Source: Limnomonas spitsbergensis
Lineage: Eukaryota; Chlorophyta; Chlorophyceae; Chlamydomonadales
Assembly: GCA_037349105.1 (NCBI GenBank)
Contig: JAYJMM010000036.1
Coordinates: 3,446,001 to 3,510,000, forward strand
Direction: 5' to 3'
Length of the DNA stretch: 64,000 nt
A model generated the notes under the pieces. That model searched no databases. It saw nothing but the letters and a program-made list of their open reading frames with translations, and was not told the origin of the DNA. Positions 30,701 to 41,299 of this stretch are shown here, in pieces (within the stretch, counting starts at the first letter, position 1; every line of letters starts with the position of its first letter). The translations under genes and the position numbers were made by a program.

Positions 30701-33700
30701 GATATGCCTGGCATTGCAGGGATCAGCAGATATGCCTGGCATTGCAGGGATCAGGAGATATGCCTGGCATTGCAGGGATCAGCAGATATGCCTGGCATTG
30801 CAGGGATCAGCAGATATGCCTGGCATTGCAGGGATCAGCAGATATGCCTGGCATTGCAGGGATCAGCAGATATGCCTGGCATTGCAGGGATCAGCAGATA
30901 TGCCTGGCATTGCAGGGATCAGCAGATATGCCTGGCATTGCAGGGATCAGCAGATATGCCTGGCATTGCAGGGATCAGGAGATATGCCTGGCATTGCAGG
31001 GATCAGCAGATATGCCTGGCATTGCAGGGATCAGCAGATATGCCTGGCATTGCAGGGATCAGCAGATATGCCTGGCATTGCAGGGATCAGCAGATATGCC
31101 TGGCATTGCAGGGATCAGCAGATATGCCTGGCATTGCAGGGATCAGCAGATATGCCTGGCATTGCAGGGATCAGCAGATATGCCTGGCATTGCAGGGATC
31201 AGCAGATATGCCTGGCATTGTAGGGATTAGCAGACATGCCTGGCATTGCAGGGATCAGCAGACATGCCTGGCATTGCAGGGATCAGGAGATATGCCTGGC
31301 ATTGCAGGGATCAGCAGATATGCCTGGCATTGCAGGGATCAGCAGATATGCCTGGCATTGCAGGGATCAGCAGATATGCCTGGCATTGCAGGGATCAGCA
31401 GATATGCCTGGCATTGCAGGGATCAGCAGATATGCCTGGCATTGCAGGGATCAGGAGATATGCCTGGCATTGCAGGGATCAGCAGATATGCCTGGCATTG
31501 CAGGGATCAGCAGATATGCCTGGCATTGCAGGGATCAGCAGATATGCCTGGCATTGCAGGGATCAGGAGATATGCCTGGCATTGCAGGGATCAGCAGATA
31601 TGCCTGGCATTGCAGGGATCAGGAGATATGCCTGGCATTGCAGGGATCAGCAGACATGCCTGGCATTGCAGGGATCAGCAGACATGCCTGTCATTGTAGA
31701 GATCAGCAGATATGCCTGGCATTGCAGGGATCAGCAGATATGCCTGGCATTGCAGGGATCAGGAGATATGCCTGGCATTGCAGGGATCAGGAGATATGCC
31801 TGGCATTGCAGGGATCAGCAGATATGCCTGGCATTGCAGGGATCAGCAGACATGCCTGGCATTGCAGAGATCAGGAGATATGCCTGGCATTGCAGGGATC
31901 AGCAGATATGCCTGGCATTGCAGGGATCAGCAGATATGCCTGGCATTGCAGGGATCAGGAGATATGCCTGGCATTGCAGGGATCAGGAGATATGCCTGGC
32001 ATTGCAGGGATCAGCAGATATGCCTGGCATTGCAGAGATCAGCAGATATGCCTGGCATTGCAGGGATCAGCAGATATGCCTGGCATTGCAGGGATCAGCA
32101 GATATGCCTGGCATTGCAGGGATCAGCAGATATGCCTGGCATTGCAGGGATCAGGAGATATGCCTGGCATTGCAGGGATCAGGAGATATGCCTGGCATTG
32201 CAGGGATCAGCAGATATGCCTGGCATTGCAGGGATCAGCAGACATGCCTGGCATCGCAGAGATCAGGAGATATGCCTGGCATTGCAGGGATCAGCAGATA
32301 TGCCTGGCATTGCAGGGATCAGCAGATATGCCTGGCATTGCAGGGATCAGCAGACATGCCTGGCATTGCAGAGATCAGGAGATATGCCTGGCATTGCAGG
32401 GATCAGCAGATATGCCTGGCATTGCAGGGATCAGCAGATATGCCTGGCATTGCATGGATCAGCAGATATGCCTGGCATTGCAGAGATCAGCAGGTACGTC
32501 CTAATACACAGAGATCTGCAGATAGGCCTTAAGATGCAGGGATCAGCAGATGCATCTCGAACCGCAGATCAGCAGACTTGCCCTTGCCGTAACAGATAAT
32601 AACGTGCATGACCTGGATGATGCTTGCTTCAGACATTTGGATGTTCCACTTTCCCTAACCCTGCTCCCCTCTCCCCATGATTTTCCTGGTAGGTCACGCT
32701 GGACTGTGTTGGCATCTTGCCCTCCCGCTTCATGAGCAAATGCAATGAGATATCCCCCGAGGGGGACCTGAGGCTGGTACCCGACAAAGAGGCCACAGGC
32801 CTTCTCAAAAGGTGAGACTGCCGTTGATCTGCCTGCTTGTGGCCATGACATTGCGTGTACTCCCATGCTGCTCTTCCTTACCAGCACAGTTGCCCTCACT
32901 CACATCGTAGTCCTTGTCAAAGTTTTATGGCTGATGGGGCAAGCGGCTCATGCGCATGGCAGCCTCCTGGGATCTTGCCAGCAGCCGGGGGCTACATCTT
33001 CCTGGCGGCATTTGAGGCCGTCATTGCGCACACACCCTAAACTTAAGTCATAAGTCTTTGCCTGGCTACTGCCAGGCCATCACACGCCCTGCCCATTTGC
33101 TCCCTGCCCTGCCTGCCCTCTTCAAACTCTCCCCGCTCTACCATTCACACTTCCCCTGCTCCCTGATGTATACACTCTGCTGACTCAGCGACCCACTTCT
33201 CCCCTGCCTACGCAGGCTCCCTGTCGACATGCCGCCCGTGCTGCGGGACATCGTAGTTGCCTGCCTGCAGCCGGATCCGCTCAGGCGGCCCACCGCAGAG
33301 GAGCTGTTGAAGCGCCTACCTGCAGCAATACCGCAGCCCCTCTCGCCCGCCGCATCCACCAACGCCTCGATCCTGTCCAGGGTGTCCTCCTCGGCTGCAT
33401 CTGGCAGCATGAGCCAGGCCACCGCCACCTCTATGGAGATTATGCAGCAACAGCAGCAACGCCCGCGTGCAAAGCCTGGTCCCATCCAGAGGCTACTTAA
33501 GGGTTTTGTCGCTAGCCATTGCGGTGAAGCTACAGGCACTGATAGCGCCCCCGACAGAAACCCCAAGAGCTCGCCTCTACAGCTCCGATGCACAAAGCAG
33601 AGCCTGTGCAGGGATGTACTCTCCAACAGCCCGGCCCTGGACTCGACCGCTTCAAACGTCAGCACAGCGTCGGTGGGGCTCGCCACCCGAATGGGATCTC

Positions 33701-34692
33701 TAGATCCCGGCGACGAAGCCTGGATGACAAGGTCGTACACCCAGAAGCCTCGCAAGGTTCTTGGGGGCCATGAAATGACTGGCTCGGGGCCTGTCTCAAG
33801 CGGAAACATGCTGACTTCTGCGGGAACTCACGGGGCCAGCTGCACAGCCACGCCCAATGCACCCTTGTGTGGCAGGCCGCTGGGCACAACTGTCGCAAAG
33901 GGGAGCGGTGCGTTGCCTTTTGCCCACCCTAGTGCATTTGCAGCCTTCTCCAACTTTCTAGCGTACCCTCCAGAAGCACCGACAGCATCCTCGCCCCGAG
34001 CCGCTGCACCGCTGCGCCGGTTCCGCCAGACGGAATTCGGCGCTCAGTTGTCTTCACACCGCACTCCTTGCCAGCAGCAGCCGCTGGCCCGCACTGACCA
34101 ACCTCATGCACCCCTTGCGAGCAGTGGCCGCGCGCCCGCACTGACCAACCTCATGCAGTCCGCCCGCTCGCTACCGATGGATCAAAACGCCGATACCGAC
34201 GCAATCGCCAACACCGCCGCTGCTGCATACGCTGCTGCTGTTGCGGCCAAAGTAGCCGAGGTGGGCCACAGGAGGCCTAAAGAGCGCCACTCGATACTGG
34301 GAATATCACATGCTGACTCCGAGGAGGTACCCGCCGGTGGCAGTTACGATGTGCCGGCCGCGGCCTCGAAGCCGCAGAGGTTTGGCCGGCAAGTTGAGTT
34401 TGCGGTGAGGACGTACGTCGCGCCCTCAAGCTGTGCAGCAGAGCCGATCCGCCTGGACCAGGATCTGCCCAGAAGCTGCCCTCTAACCAAGGTGCATACC
34501 AGAAGCTTCCTGAGCTCACGGTTGCCGCATGAGATCTGTGGAATTGAACAACGGACCACGGCGACTGCAGCGTTAGTGCCAACCATGATGCGTGCCAGAT
34601 CAATGCAGCCGGCATCGAATACACCAGGGGCAGCGGCGGAGCGAACACGCAGCATCAGCGACACTAGCGGCGCTTGGGTTGGCGACATGTGA
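27785..34692 (+). CDS. CMGC-group Ser/Thr protein kinase, CDKL/MAPK-like, with long C-terminal tail
   Basis: My join is 27785-28023, 28571-28712, 28909-29037, 29588-29660, 29851-29921, 32693-32811 and 33216-34692: 2250 nt, 749 aa, all GT-AG and phase-consistent. The start is MFPQRYQV at 27785 (A at -3); a further upstream exon joining at 27797 cannot be excluded. Motifs: glycine loop KGSYGTVY (14-21), VAVK Lys37, catalytic loop HRDLKPSN (130-137), DLG in place of DFG (150-152), a T-A-Y activation motif followed by TRWYRAPE (171-178), [14 protein letters not shown], and RRPTAEELL near the domain end. TxY plus RWYRAPE and a short C-lobe best fit CDKL-type kinases; algal CDKLs are known in flagellar length control, so that role is possible. 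The tail (about 300-749) is low-complexity and Ser/Ala-rich. The key catalytic Lys, HRD Asp and metal-binding Asp are present. Confidence 0.88.
29090..29143 (+). other. Duplicated end of kinase exon 3: potential 54-nt cassette exon
   Basis: This repeats the last 54 nt of exon 3 (28984-29037) plus its donor, 106 bp downstream, with a few substitutions (for example KTER becomes KTKR). It is preceded by TCTAAG, a possible acceptor, and followed by GTGGGT. It is exactly 18 codons, phase 0 on both sides, and ends LEDLTAYVQ. If spliced in, it would give the kinase two T-A-Y segments. The acceptor lacks a strong pyrimidine tract, so use is uncertain. Confidence 0.6.
29348..29542. mobile_element. hAT-type MITE in kinase intron 3
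   Basis: A 195-bp member of the family whose ends resemble CAGTGTTTCTTTTTT and whose sub-end reads TGTAGCTGAG/CTCAGCTACA. The flanks are CAGTTTGT (29340-29347) and CAGTTTGC (29543-29550), a 7/8 target duplication. The core has the family's GCAGCCGCCAAAGGCCC and GGCCACAACTGG phrases. Confidence 0.8.
30017..32560. repeat. 28-bp minisatellite in kinase intron 5, about 90 units
   Basis: Unit of 28 bp: GGGATCAGCAGATATGCCTG followed by GCATTGCA, highly homogeneous, with scattered variants (CAGGAGATA, CAGACATG). The last few units before 32560 are diverged. 28 is not a multiple of three, and the plus strand is open in all three phases (29817-31223, 30004-31230, 30032-31699, 31236-32532), giving a 28-residue peptide repeat. 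These frames are artefacts of the array. It fills most of the 2.77 kb intron between exons that end DQLQ and begin VTLDCVG. Confidence 0.97.
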
Positions 34693-35464
34693 CCTCTCCT
34701 GAGTGGGCTGTCCGCACCTCATGGGCCAATCAGGCCCGTTTAGCCTGCTATGCAGGCACCCAGGGGGCACATACGATACAATTATATGAAGGATGCAGTG
34801 GCGGCGGCAGTGACCTCTCGACTGTCATGAACTCCAAGGACTATATGGTCTACATGGAACTGTCAGCCTACACAGCGCCACTTGTGATGTTGGCATCCGG
34901 CAGGCTAGTGCTTGCTCTGTGTGCCCTGAGAGATTGTGTTACATGTATCAAAGACAATGTTTTGGTGGTTAATGGTACTCTTTCGTCCTGTGACCGCTAT
35001 GACTTTTGTCAGGCCTTTGTCTTATTTATGATTTTGCCGGAGCGCCTGAGCATTTCTGATGTGGCAGCGTCCTAACTTTTCCCACGGGGGCTTCTTGCTG
35101 CCAGCTAGGTGACTGGAGGTCGAGGCATGATAGCTTCACCTCAGATTGCATATCCTGCGTTGGGGATAGTCTGAGGCATGCTTCATTGTATTTACTGCCT
35201 AACATTAGGATCCATACTTCACTGTGCCGTTCCAGGAACATTTCCCCCCCCTGGCCACCTCGCTGCATTTTCTGCATGTCGTTGTTCGACACCCTCCCAA
35301 GGCTTGTTCTCATGTTCATCCCATGAAGAAAGCACGAAAGTAATCTTCTAGGAATGCAGTTTTAATTATAAGGCATTTCTGAAACACGTCTGCAAAACCT
35401 TAATCTGATCATTTTGGGGGGCGGTGAATATGTCGCATTTTCCCTGACGATCTTAGTTTTCGGA
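34693..35464. other. Probable 3' untranslated and downstream region of the CDKL-like kinase
   Basis: No recognisable gene. The 34674-35075 frame overlaps the kinase stop in another phase and lacks protein character. Confidence 0.5.
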
Positions 35465-35832
35465 CGGCAGGGAAGTAAGTGCACCCCATCCCCCCGGCAG
35501 GGAAGTAAGTAAGTGCACCTCATCCCCCCGGCAGGGAAGTAAGTAAGTGCACCCCATCCCCCCGGCAGGGAAGTAAGTAAGTGCACCCCATCCCCCCGGC
35601 AGGGAAGTAAGTAAGTGCACCCCATCCCCCCGGCAGGGAAGTAAGTAAGTGCACCCCATCCCCCCGGCAGGGAAGTAAGTAAGTGCACCCCATCCCCCCG
35701 GCAGGGAAGTAAGTGCACCCCATCCCCCCGGCAGGGAAGTAAGTAAGTGCACCCCATCCCCCCGGCAGGGAAGTAAGTGCACCCCATCCCCCCGGCAGGG
35801 AAGTAAGTAAGTGCACCCCATCCCCCCGGCAG
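35465..35832. repeat. 30/34-bp minisatellite with splice-site-like units
   Basis: About 11 units of GCACCCCATCCCCCCGGCAG followed by GGAAGTAAGT, with an extra AAGT in the 34-bp form. Each unit has a pyrimidine run plus GGCAG|G, like an acceptor, and AAGTAAGT, like a donor. The minus strand is open through it (35362-36046), but the translation is pure repeat. Confidence 0.92.
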
Positions 35833-36439
35833 TCCTCTCCAATATTCCAGCATTAGTTTGTATGGGAGTCTTGCATGTGGACATAAGATTCGTTGTTCGT
35901 TCATACCGTAAACGACGTTTTTTTGATGACCAGGGGAGGGATATTCCCCCCTTTCCCACTTCTTCACACTCTGCTTTGCACAGCTTCTGATTATCAATAA
36001 TGGTTATTTGTAATGTTAGGTTGGCCTGTTGATACCGGCACGTCAAATTTTTGTGTGGACAGTGTCAACGTCGACAGAGAGCCAAAGAAGCTCTTGTCAA
36101 GTTGTATCCGTGTCCGGTATAGGGTCGCTGTACTCTCCAAGTTAATTTATTGAACTGTTTTGCTTGGGCCGGTTGTCCAGCATCTAGGCTGATTAGCCCC
36201 AGGCATTCAATCGTTTACTGATAAAGTCAATGGCCTGAGGCCATTCAGAGGCCAGTCAGGAATCAAAGGCTTTCCACACCTTTCAGCGACAAGCCACATT
36301 ATGTACGTGCCATTCCTGACTCACAACTTGCGGGGCTTCAGTAGTTCACATTCTCCTTTTTTAAGGTGCTTGTCATGTGAAGGAGACATTCTGGTCCAAT
36401 TTGTGCAGGCCTAAAAATAGTCTTGCTGCGACCCTAACG

Positions 36440-36740
36440 AGTGCTTGCCATTTTCATCCCTAAGCGGCCTGTTTCCGGCAGCAGTTTTGTTTGTAAGTTG
36501 ACGGATGAAGACTGAATGTCGAGACGGGGTGTTTTGACAAACATTTTGTGCTCTTTGTTGTCTGAGGTTTTGCAAATGCTGCAATCTTGAAAGTAGGGAG
36601 GATTCACATGATTCACATGATTTACTGTCCGTTTTTAGTGGACCTTCGGTGTCAGACTGACATTTATGTTCATATTTTCCTAACGGATAAGAATATGGCC
36701 AGGAAATGGTATATGAATGACGAATGGTACTGACAAGCTA
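36440..36740 (+). pseudogene. Decayed LINE C-terminal fragment
   Basis: Short stretches in shifting frames read NVETGCFDK, CKCCNLESRED and HMIYCPFLVDLR. They match, motif for motif, the minus-strand fragment at 61613-62100. A 9-bp duplication (GATTCACAT twice) and stops break it. The C-x2-C...H...C pattern followed by DLR is the usual tail of many non-LTR polyproteins. 35835-36440 and 36740-37480 hold no recognisable gene. Confidence 0.6.
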
Positions 36741-37479
36741 AACGCAGAGTGTTGTGCATATAGTTGTGTTTTTAAAGAATATGGGCACCTTTATCTGAAA
36801 ATGTATGATGATAAAGGATAATTATCTGGAAACGTTGCCAGGCATTCATTCTCTCCTTCCTATTTTTGTAGGCGCTGCGAGATGAACTCCATTGCCCCAA
36901 CGTCATGTTTTGTGACCAGGGCTTATCTTTTTCACTACGAGGGGTCATCACTATGAATACCCCCCCCATTATATTAGTTAATAAGGGGCTTATATCCCTC
37001 ATTGACTGAAATCGAGGCTTGAATTATACGACATGCCATTAGCTTTTGATTACTGCTTAATGAAGCGGGCTCCTCTTAAATGCTCGAATGCTATCAGGCT
37101 AGTTATATAAGCAAACATAAAAGGCGGTCGCCTACTACACGCTTTTAGCGCGTGTTATGCATGCGCTGGTACTTGTCTTGCTTGTTGGCTTTGATTTGCT
37201 TTCAGCAGGGTGTTGTCCTTCACGTGTTGTCGGGCTTGCTCCCTCTTTTCCCTCTGGGTCTTCTAGTTTTGTGTTTGGTTGTTGCGTTTGTTAGTCCCTA
37301 CTACTCCCTAGTCTTTTGTTTATAGGTTAACCTTTTAGCTTCCATGTCTATCTGTCGTTGCGGTTCCATTCTGGTTTTCTGTGCTGATTTCCTCCCGGTT
37401 CGCTTTGTTCGCTCTGCCTATCACTTACGAAAAAGGCTGTGGGTGGTTGCGTCAACTTTGTAACAAAAACTAGAACGCG

Positions 37480-37660
37480 CTTGGCTGTATTAGGCTCATT
37501 GCTGGCTCTTTCAGTCTGCTGTTAAGCTGGCTGTATCAGGCTCATTGTTGCCTCCTTAGTATGCTGACAAGCTGGCTGTATGAGGCTCGTAGCTTGCTCT
37601 TTTAGTCAATGACAATACACCTCTGGGCCCTGCTCAAAAAAAGCTCGGCCGCGTGGGCGC
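37480..37660. repeat. Short tandem repeat followed by an interspersed repeat end
   Basis: GCTGGCTGTATNAGGCTC repeats three times at roughly 55-bp spacing (37480-37600). It then runs into the CACCTCTGGGCCCTGCTC and GGCCGCGTGGGCGCCC family (37618-37660), also present at 20395 and 45255. 37660-37900 is A-rich and gene-free. Confidence 0.7.
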
Positions 37661-37904
37661 CCAACTGTCCCGTTGGGAGAAAATAAATGAGGATAAATGG
37701 GAATTGGAAAGAAGGAGAAGAACACAGAAGGAAATACGCCCCCAAAGGGAAAAGGCAGCCCGAAGTATTCTTGCCCATTGCAAGGCTTCAACAATAACGC
37801 AAGCGGGAAACAAAAATAAGGAGGGAGAAAAACCTATCCCCCAACAAGGCACAGAAAGACAACAAAATAGGCATAAACAATGCCTACCCCGTCCTCAACA
37901 ATAA

Positions 37905-38160
37905 AAAAGTCAGAGCCTCCCACCCGAGACTGCCCAAGTACAATTGTTCAAAATTCGTGGCGCCCTCTCTCTAAGCCTTTCCTTCACGCTAGGGCCATGG
38001 AAGAGGACATGCAGCGCATCTTCCACATGCTCGTCCTCTCCCCTTGCCCAACACCGCTGGCAGCAGCGTGTCTTAAGTTGTCGACCGCTCTGCCGTCCTC
38101 TCGTGTCAGCCGTGCTAACCGCACCGAGCCACAGCTGTACGTTTGTGCGCACACAAGCGC
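37905..38160 (-). pseudogene. Decayed LINE C-terminal zinc-knuckle fragment
   Basis: The minus strand reads CCQRCWARGEDEHVEDALHV then LFHGPSVKERLRERAP. This is the common C-x2-C...DE.H...H tail of non-LTR retroelement polyproteins, with the last Cys replaced by Gly. The adjoining minus frame (37984-38454) may be upstream sequence of the same relic in another phase. Confidence 0.5.
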
Positions 38161-38413
38161 AGACCTATTGCGGGTCCTAGCTTGCGCCAACACGGTGCCC
38201 GCCATAGACTGGAACGAAGCTCGTAAGGCGGCCGTAAACCTGTGCTCGGTGGCGGGGTCCCTGGGGTCGCCTCTGCCAGTCGCCTGAAGCTGCACCTGCT
38301 TGTAGGCTACGTCCACTAGGTCAATGACGTTACACGCCTGAGAGGAGGTGAAGTCAATATAGCGGGTAACCCGTAAACCGGTTAATGCTACGGCGAATAG
38401 AGAGAGGAAGTGT

Positions 38414-39406
38414 TTGAGGGTGCTGAGCTGGAGCATAGGGGGGCATCTGAGCACAATGCACCTGAGCCTTGATTTTCAGAAGATATGGGGAAAAGCAGAC
38501 TCAATGATTTTGTCTCACACCGGTCATTGCGTCTTTGATGTTGTCCCTGACCTATCTGGTTTCGCATGTGTCTCTTGTCACAATGCACGGACTTACGATG
38601 CACGGTCGGGTGGAGTTGCGGTCTATGCTAGGCAGCCTCTTTCTGTGTCTTTAGTGCAGGATTCCCCTGGAATGACCTGGGTTATAATTCCTGCTTGCAA
38701 TCTGCATGTTTGTGCTTGTTACCGGCCTCATGGGAATTCTTCCTATTTCAAACATGAAAATGGCCGGTTGGATGCTGCGGCCCACCATGATTTTCTTATA
38801 CAATCAGTTTCCAAATTTTCTGCGCTGGGGGAGGTTGTGATCTCAGGGGCTTTGAACGCTAGGACTGCATGCGTGGATGATCGCAGCGACATCATAGAAT
38901 GGGAGGATGCAATGGGAGGATATGGGCGCAGCCAATTTGCCAATTCCGTGTGACGCCATTAATTTGCATGCGTGTGCGTGCGCTGCCCCGCCTAGACATA
39001 ATGAGGACGGGGTGGTCAATCCTAATGGAGAAAAAATGATAGAGATGTGCAAAAATCAAGGTTTGGTTATCCTGAATGGATGCCTGGTTGCCTGGGGATA
39101 TTGAAGGTACTTACCTATTTCCAACATGGCAAGAATGCTGGTGCTTGCAGTGCCATTGACTATTTCATATCAACCCCGTCCCTTATTTTTGATATGACTG
39201 GTGCCATCAAGCCTGGATATGATACAGGTATCTCAATGTGCCAGTACCCCTGCACGCCTTGGAGCCAACCGTGGTTGCTAGGAGGGAAGCTACATTGCAC
39301 CCTAAGGTTGGGGAAGGCATGGCCTATTGGGGGTACCATGAGAATTGAGCCTGTCACATGGGCCCTGCTGCACACAGCCTTCTCGCCACCTGGATCAAGG
39401 GTTTAA
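38414..39406 (+). pseudogene. LINE endonuclease (EEP) domain fragment
   Basis: Reads as an exonuclease-endonuclease-phosphatase domain of a non-LTR retrotransposon: VLSWSIGG at the start, SGGVAVYARQPL, LHVCACYRPHG, EVVISGALNART (normally a GDFNAR-type motif; the Asp is Gly here), then in shifted frames GEKMIEMCKNQGLVILNG and TYFQHGK...SAIDYFIST. Two frame changes near 38950 and 39090 and the loss of the catalytic Asp make it inactive. No reverse transcriptase follows. Confidence 0.75.
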
Positions 39407-39719
39407 CAACCTTGTTTTCAATTTACATTTGGGGTTTCTTTATACCGGTACGGTACTGTAAGTGGGCCCTCCAGCTCTGTTAGAGCAAAACTTGCACGTC
39501 ACATGAAGGAAAAAGGTCAGGACTTAAGAGGAGATAAGAGTACCCCACCCGTAGATAAATAGGAAAGGGTATGTAGAGAAGGGTCGGCAGATCACTTGAC
39601 AAGGGTCAGGAGATACAATTGTAAGGATACCTAGAAGACTTGGGACCTAACATGTATAAGTATCCGAGATCTCAAAGATTGGACGTGCTGACAGTCCTGG
39701 GCTCCTGGCACAAGGCCAG

Positions 39720-39990
39720 CCACTAGGTTCAGCCAGCTTTGTGATCATTTATCCGATGTGATTCCATGTGAGCCAAAGGGTGGCGTCGAGGGTATCTGAG
39801 TGAGCAGCACCCTGGGGGGGCAGGGCCAAGCTGGCTGGGAAGCCAAGTACTGCTGGATGATGTGGGAAAGGTTAAACCTACACGTGGTGAGTAATTCCAA
39901 GGCCTCTGTGACCCCGATGTCAGCAAGCTCGTTGCCTAAGATAACAATATGTGATTTGCCTTTTGGAGGAGCGTATGTAGATAGGCCATC
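39720..39990 (-). pseudogene. Possible RNase H tail of a retroelement
   Basis: The minus strand reads LGNELADIGVTEALELL, which resembles the GNE.AD end of RNase H domains found in some LINEs. Only this motif supports it, so it may be chance. Confidence 0.3.
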
Positions 39991-41299
39991 AAGCGCCTAG
40001 AAGAGGAGAAGTTTGCGAATGGCCAAGAGGAGAGGGGCATGCTTGACTGCTTACCTCAATCAGTTATGCGGGTGGAAGACAGCTTTCTGTTCAAGGTGGA
40101 TGTTGCAAAGAGGGAGGATTCAATGTGGTGGTGCAAGGTTTATGGCAAGGTTGCACGATATGGTCTTTGTGGCCATCATGTCATATCATGTCAGCAATAT
40201 GAAAGGATATGGTAAAATATGATTTGATATGGTATCAGCTTCTCCATGCATGGGCACGGGTATGGTCAATTGGTGGTAATGGGTGGGAAAAATGGCTCCC
40301 TGGCCATGCAGGTTGTTCTACGCATCAACAGGCCGAATTTGTGCTAGCGTGTGGGACACGTGATGCATTTTCACTTGGAAATGTGGATGCATGGGCGCAT
40401 GGTGACCCTAGGGCCGTAGGGGTCGGTGGGAGCGCTGGCAAACTGTATGCAACCATGCATGGCAACACCGATGTATGCTGGCTAGCATGTGAATGGGGTC
40501 AATGTGATTCCTGTCGAGTACATGGGGTTTCAGTAAATGTCGGATGCATGGGCTTGTCCTTCTGCAGTTTTGGCCTTTTGGGGCAAAAAATAAGTTCTTG
40601 ACTGCAAGACATGATACCGTATGGTCAAAACACCATATCGCATCATATAAGTGTCATATATATTTATATCGCACTACCTTGTTTTGATTGCCTGATCGCG
40701 AGTGGGCCTATCGCTATGGAGCAGTTTTTCTCCCCTCAAAACTAAGATGCCTGCCCCACCTTAAGATGACAGTGTCCTACTGTTCATCCATTCTGTGCCT
40801 ATTGCCTGCACAAGTTGCGATGTCCTGGGTATCGACTCCTGCTGCATGTAATGAGTGAATCTGCGTCGCGCTTGTACTTGTACGACGGTACCTCAGTACT
40901 TCAGCTCTAGGCGTCCTGGAAAATGTCATCACCAGTTGTTTACAATATTGCTTAGTCAGTGGTCAGGAAAAAACATCAGATGATTACATTCCCATTTGTT
41001 CAAAAAGTGTCTAAAAGTGTTGAATGTCGGACAGATCTGTCGGATGTGCATTTGCCGACCAGACTTCCACGTGAAACTGTGCGTCGAGAAGGACCTCACG
41101 AAGTCTTTAGTCATGATAAAGGAATGATTATTATTTCACCTCTGAACCTGTGCAGTAGTGTAGCAACCCATGCTGCCAAAAATCACCCCAACGATAACTA
41201 TTCTAGCGGACAGCGTATCGATTGTGCTACATCAAGGCTGTAATTTCGCTATACATGCGCTTTAGTTGTCATTACAGAGCTGAAACAGGCTCACAGAAC
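39991..41299. other. Upstream region of the PAS kinase; no convincing gene
   Basis: Contains ATATGATATGGTAT-like AT-rich repeats at 40185-40245 and 40605-40665. Short frames at 40013 and 40209 lack protein character. The part nearest 41300 probably includes the 5' untranslated exon of the PAS kinase: TTACAG at 41274-41279 could be an acceptor just before the start codon. Confidence 0.4.

Noticed and set aside
29817..32599. Several open frames of 295-555 codons across 29817-32599
   Set aside because: They are translations of the 28-bp minisatellite in three phases. The region lies between two kinase exons that join in phase, so it is intron.
33467..34688. Other-phase frames over the CDKL-like kinase tail
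   Set aside because: Shadows of the 33216-34692 exon, which is in phase with the kinase domain.
35362..36046. Minus-strand 200-residue frames rich in PCRGDGVHLL
   Set aside because: Direct translation of the 30/34-bp array.
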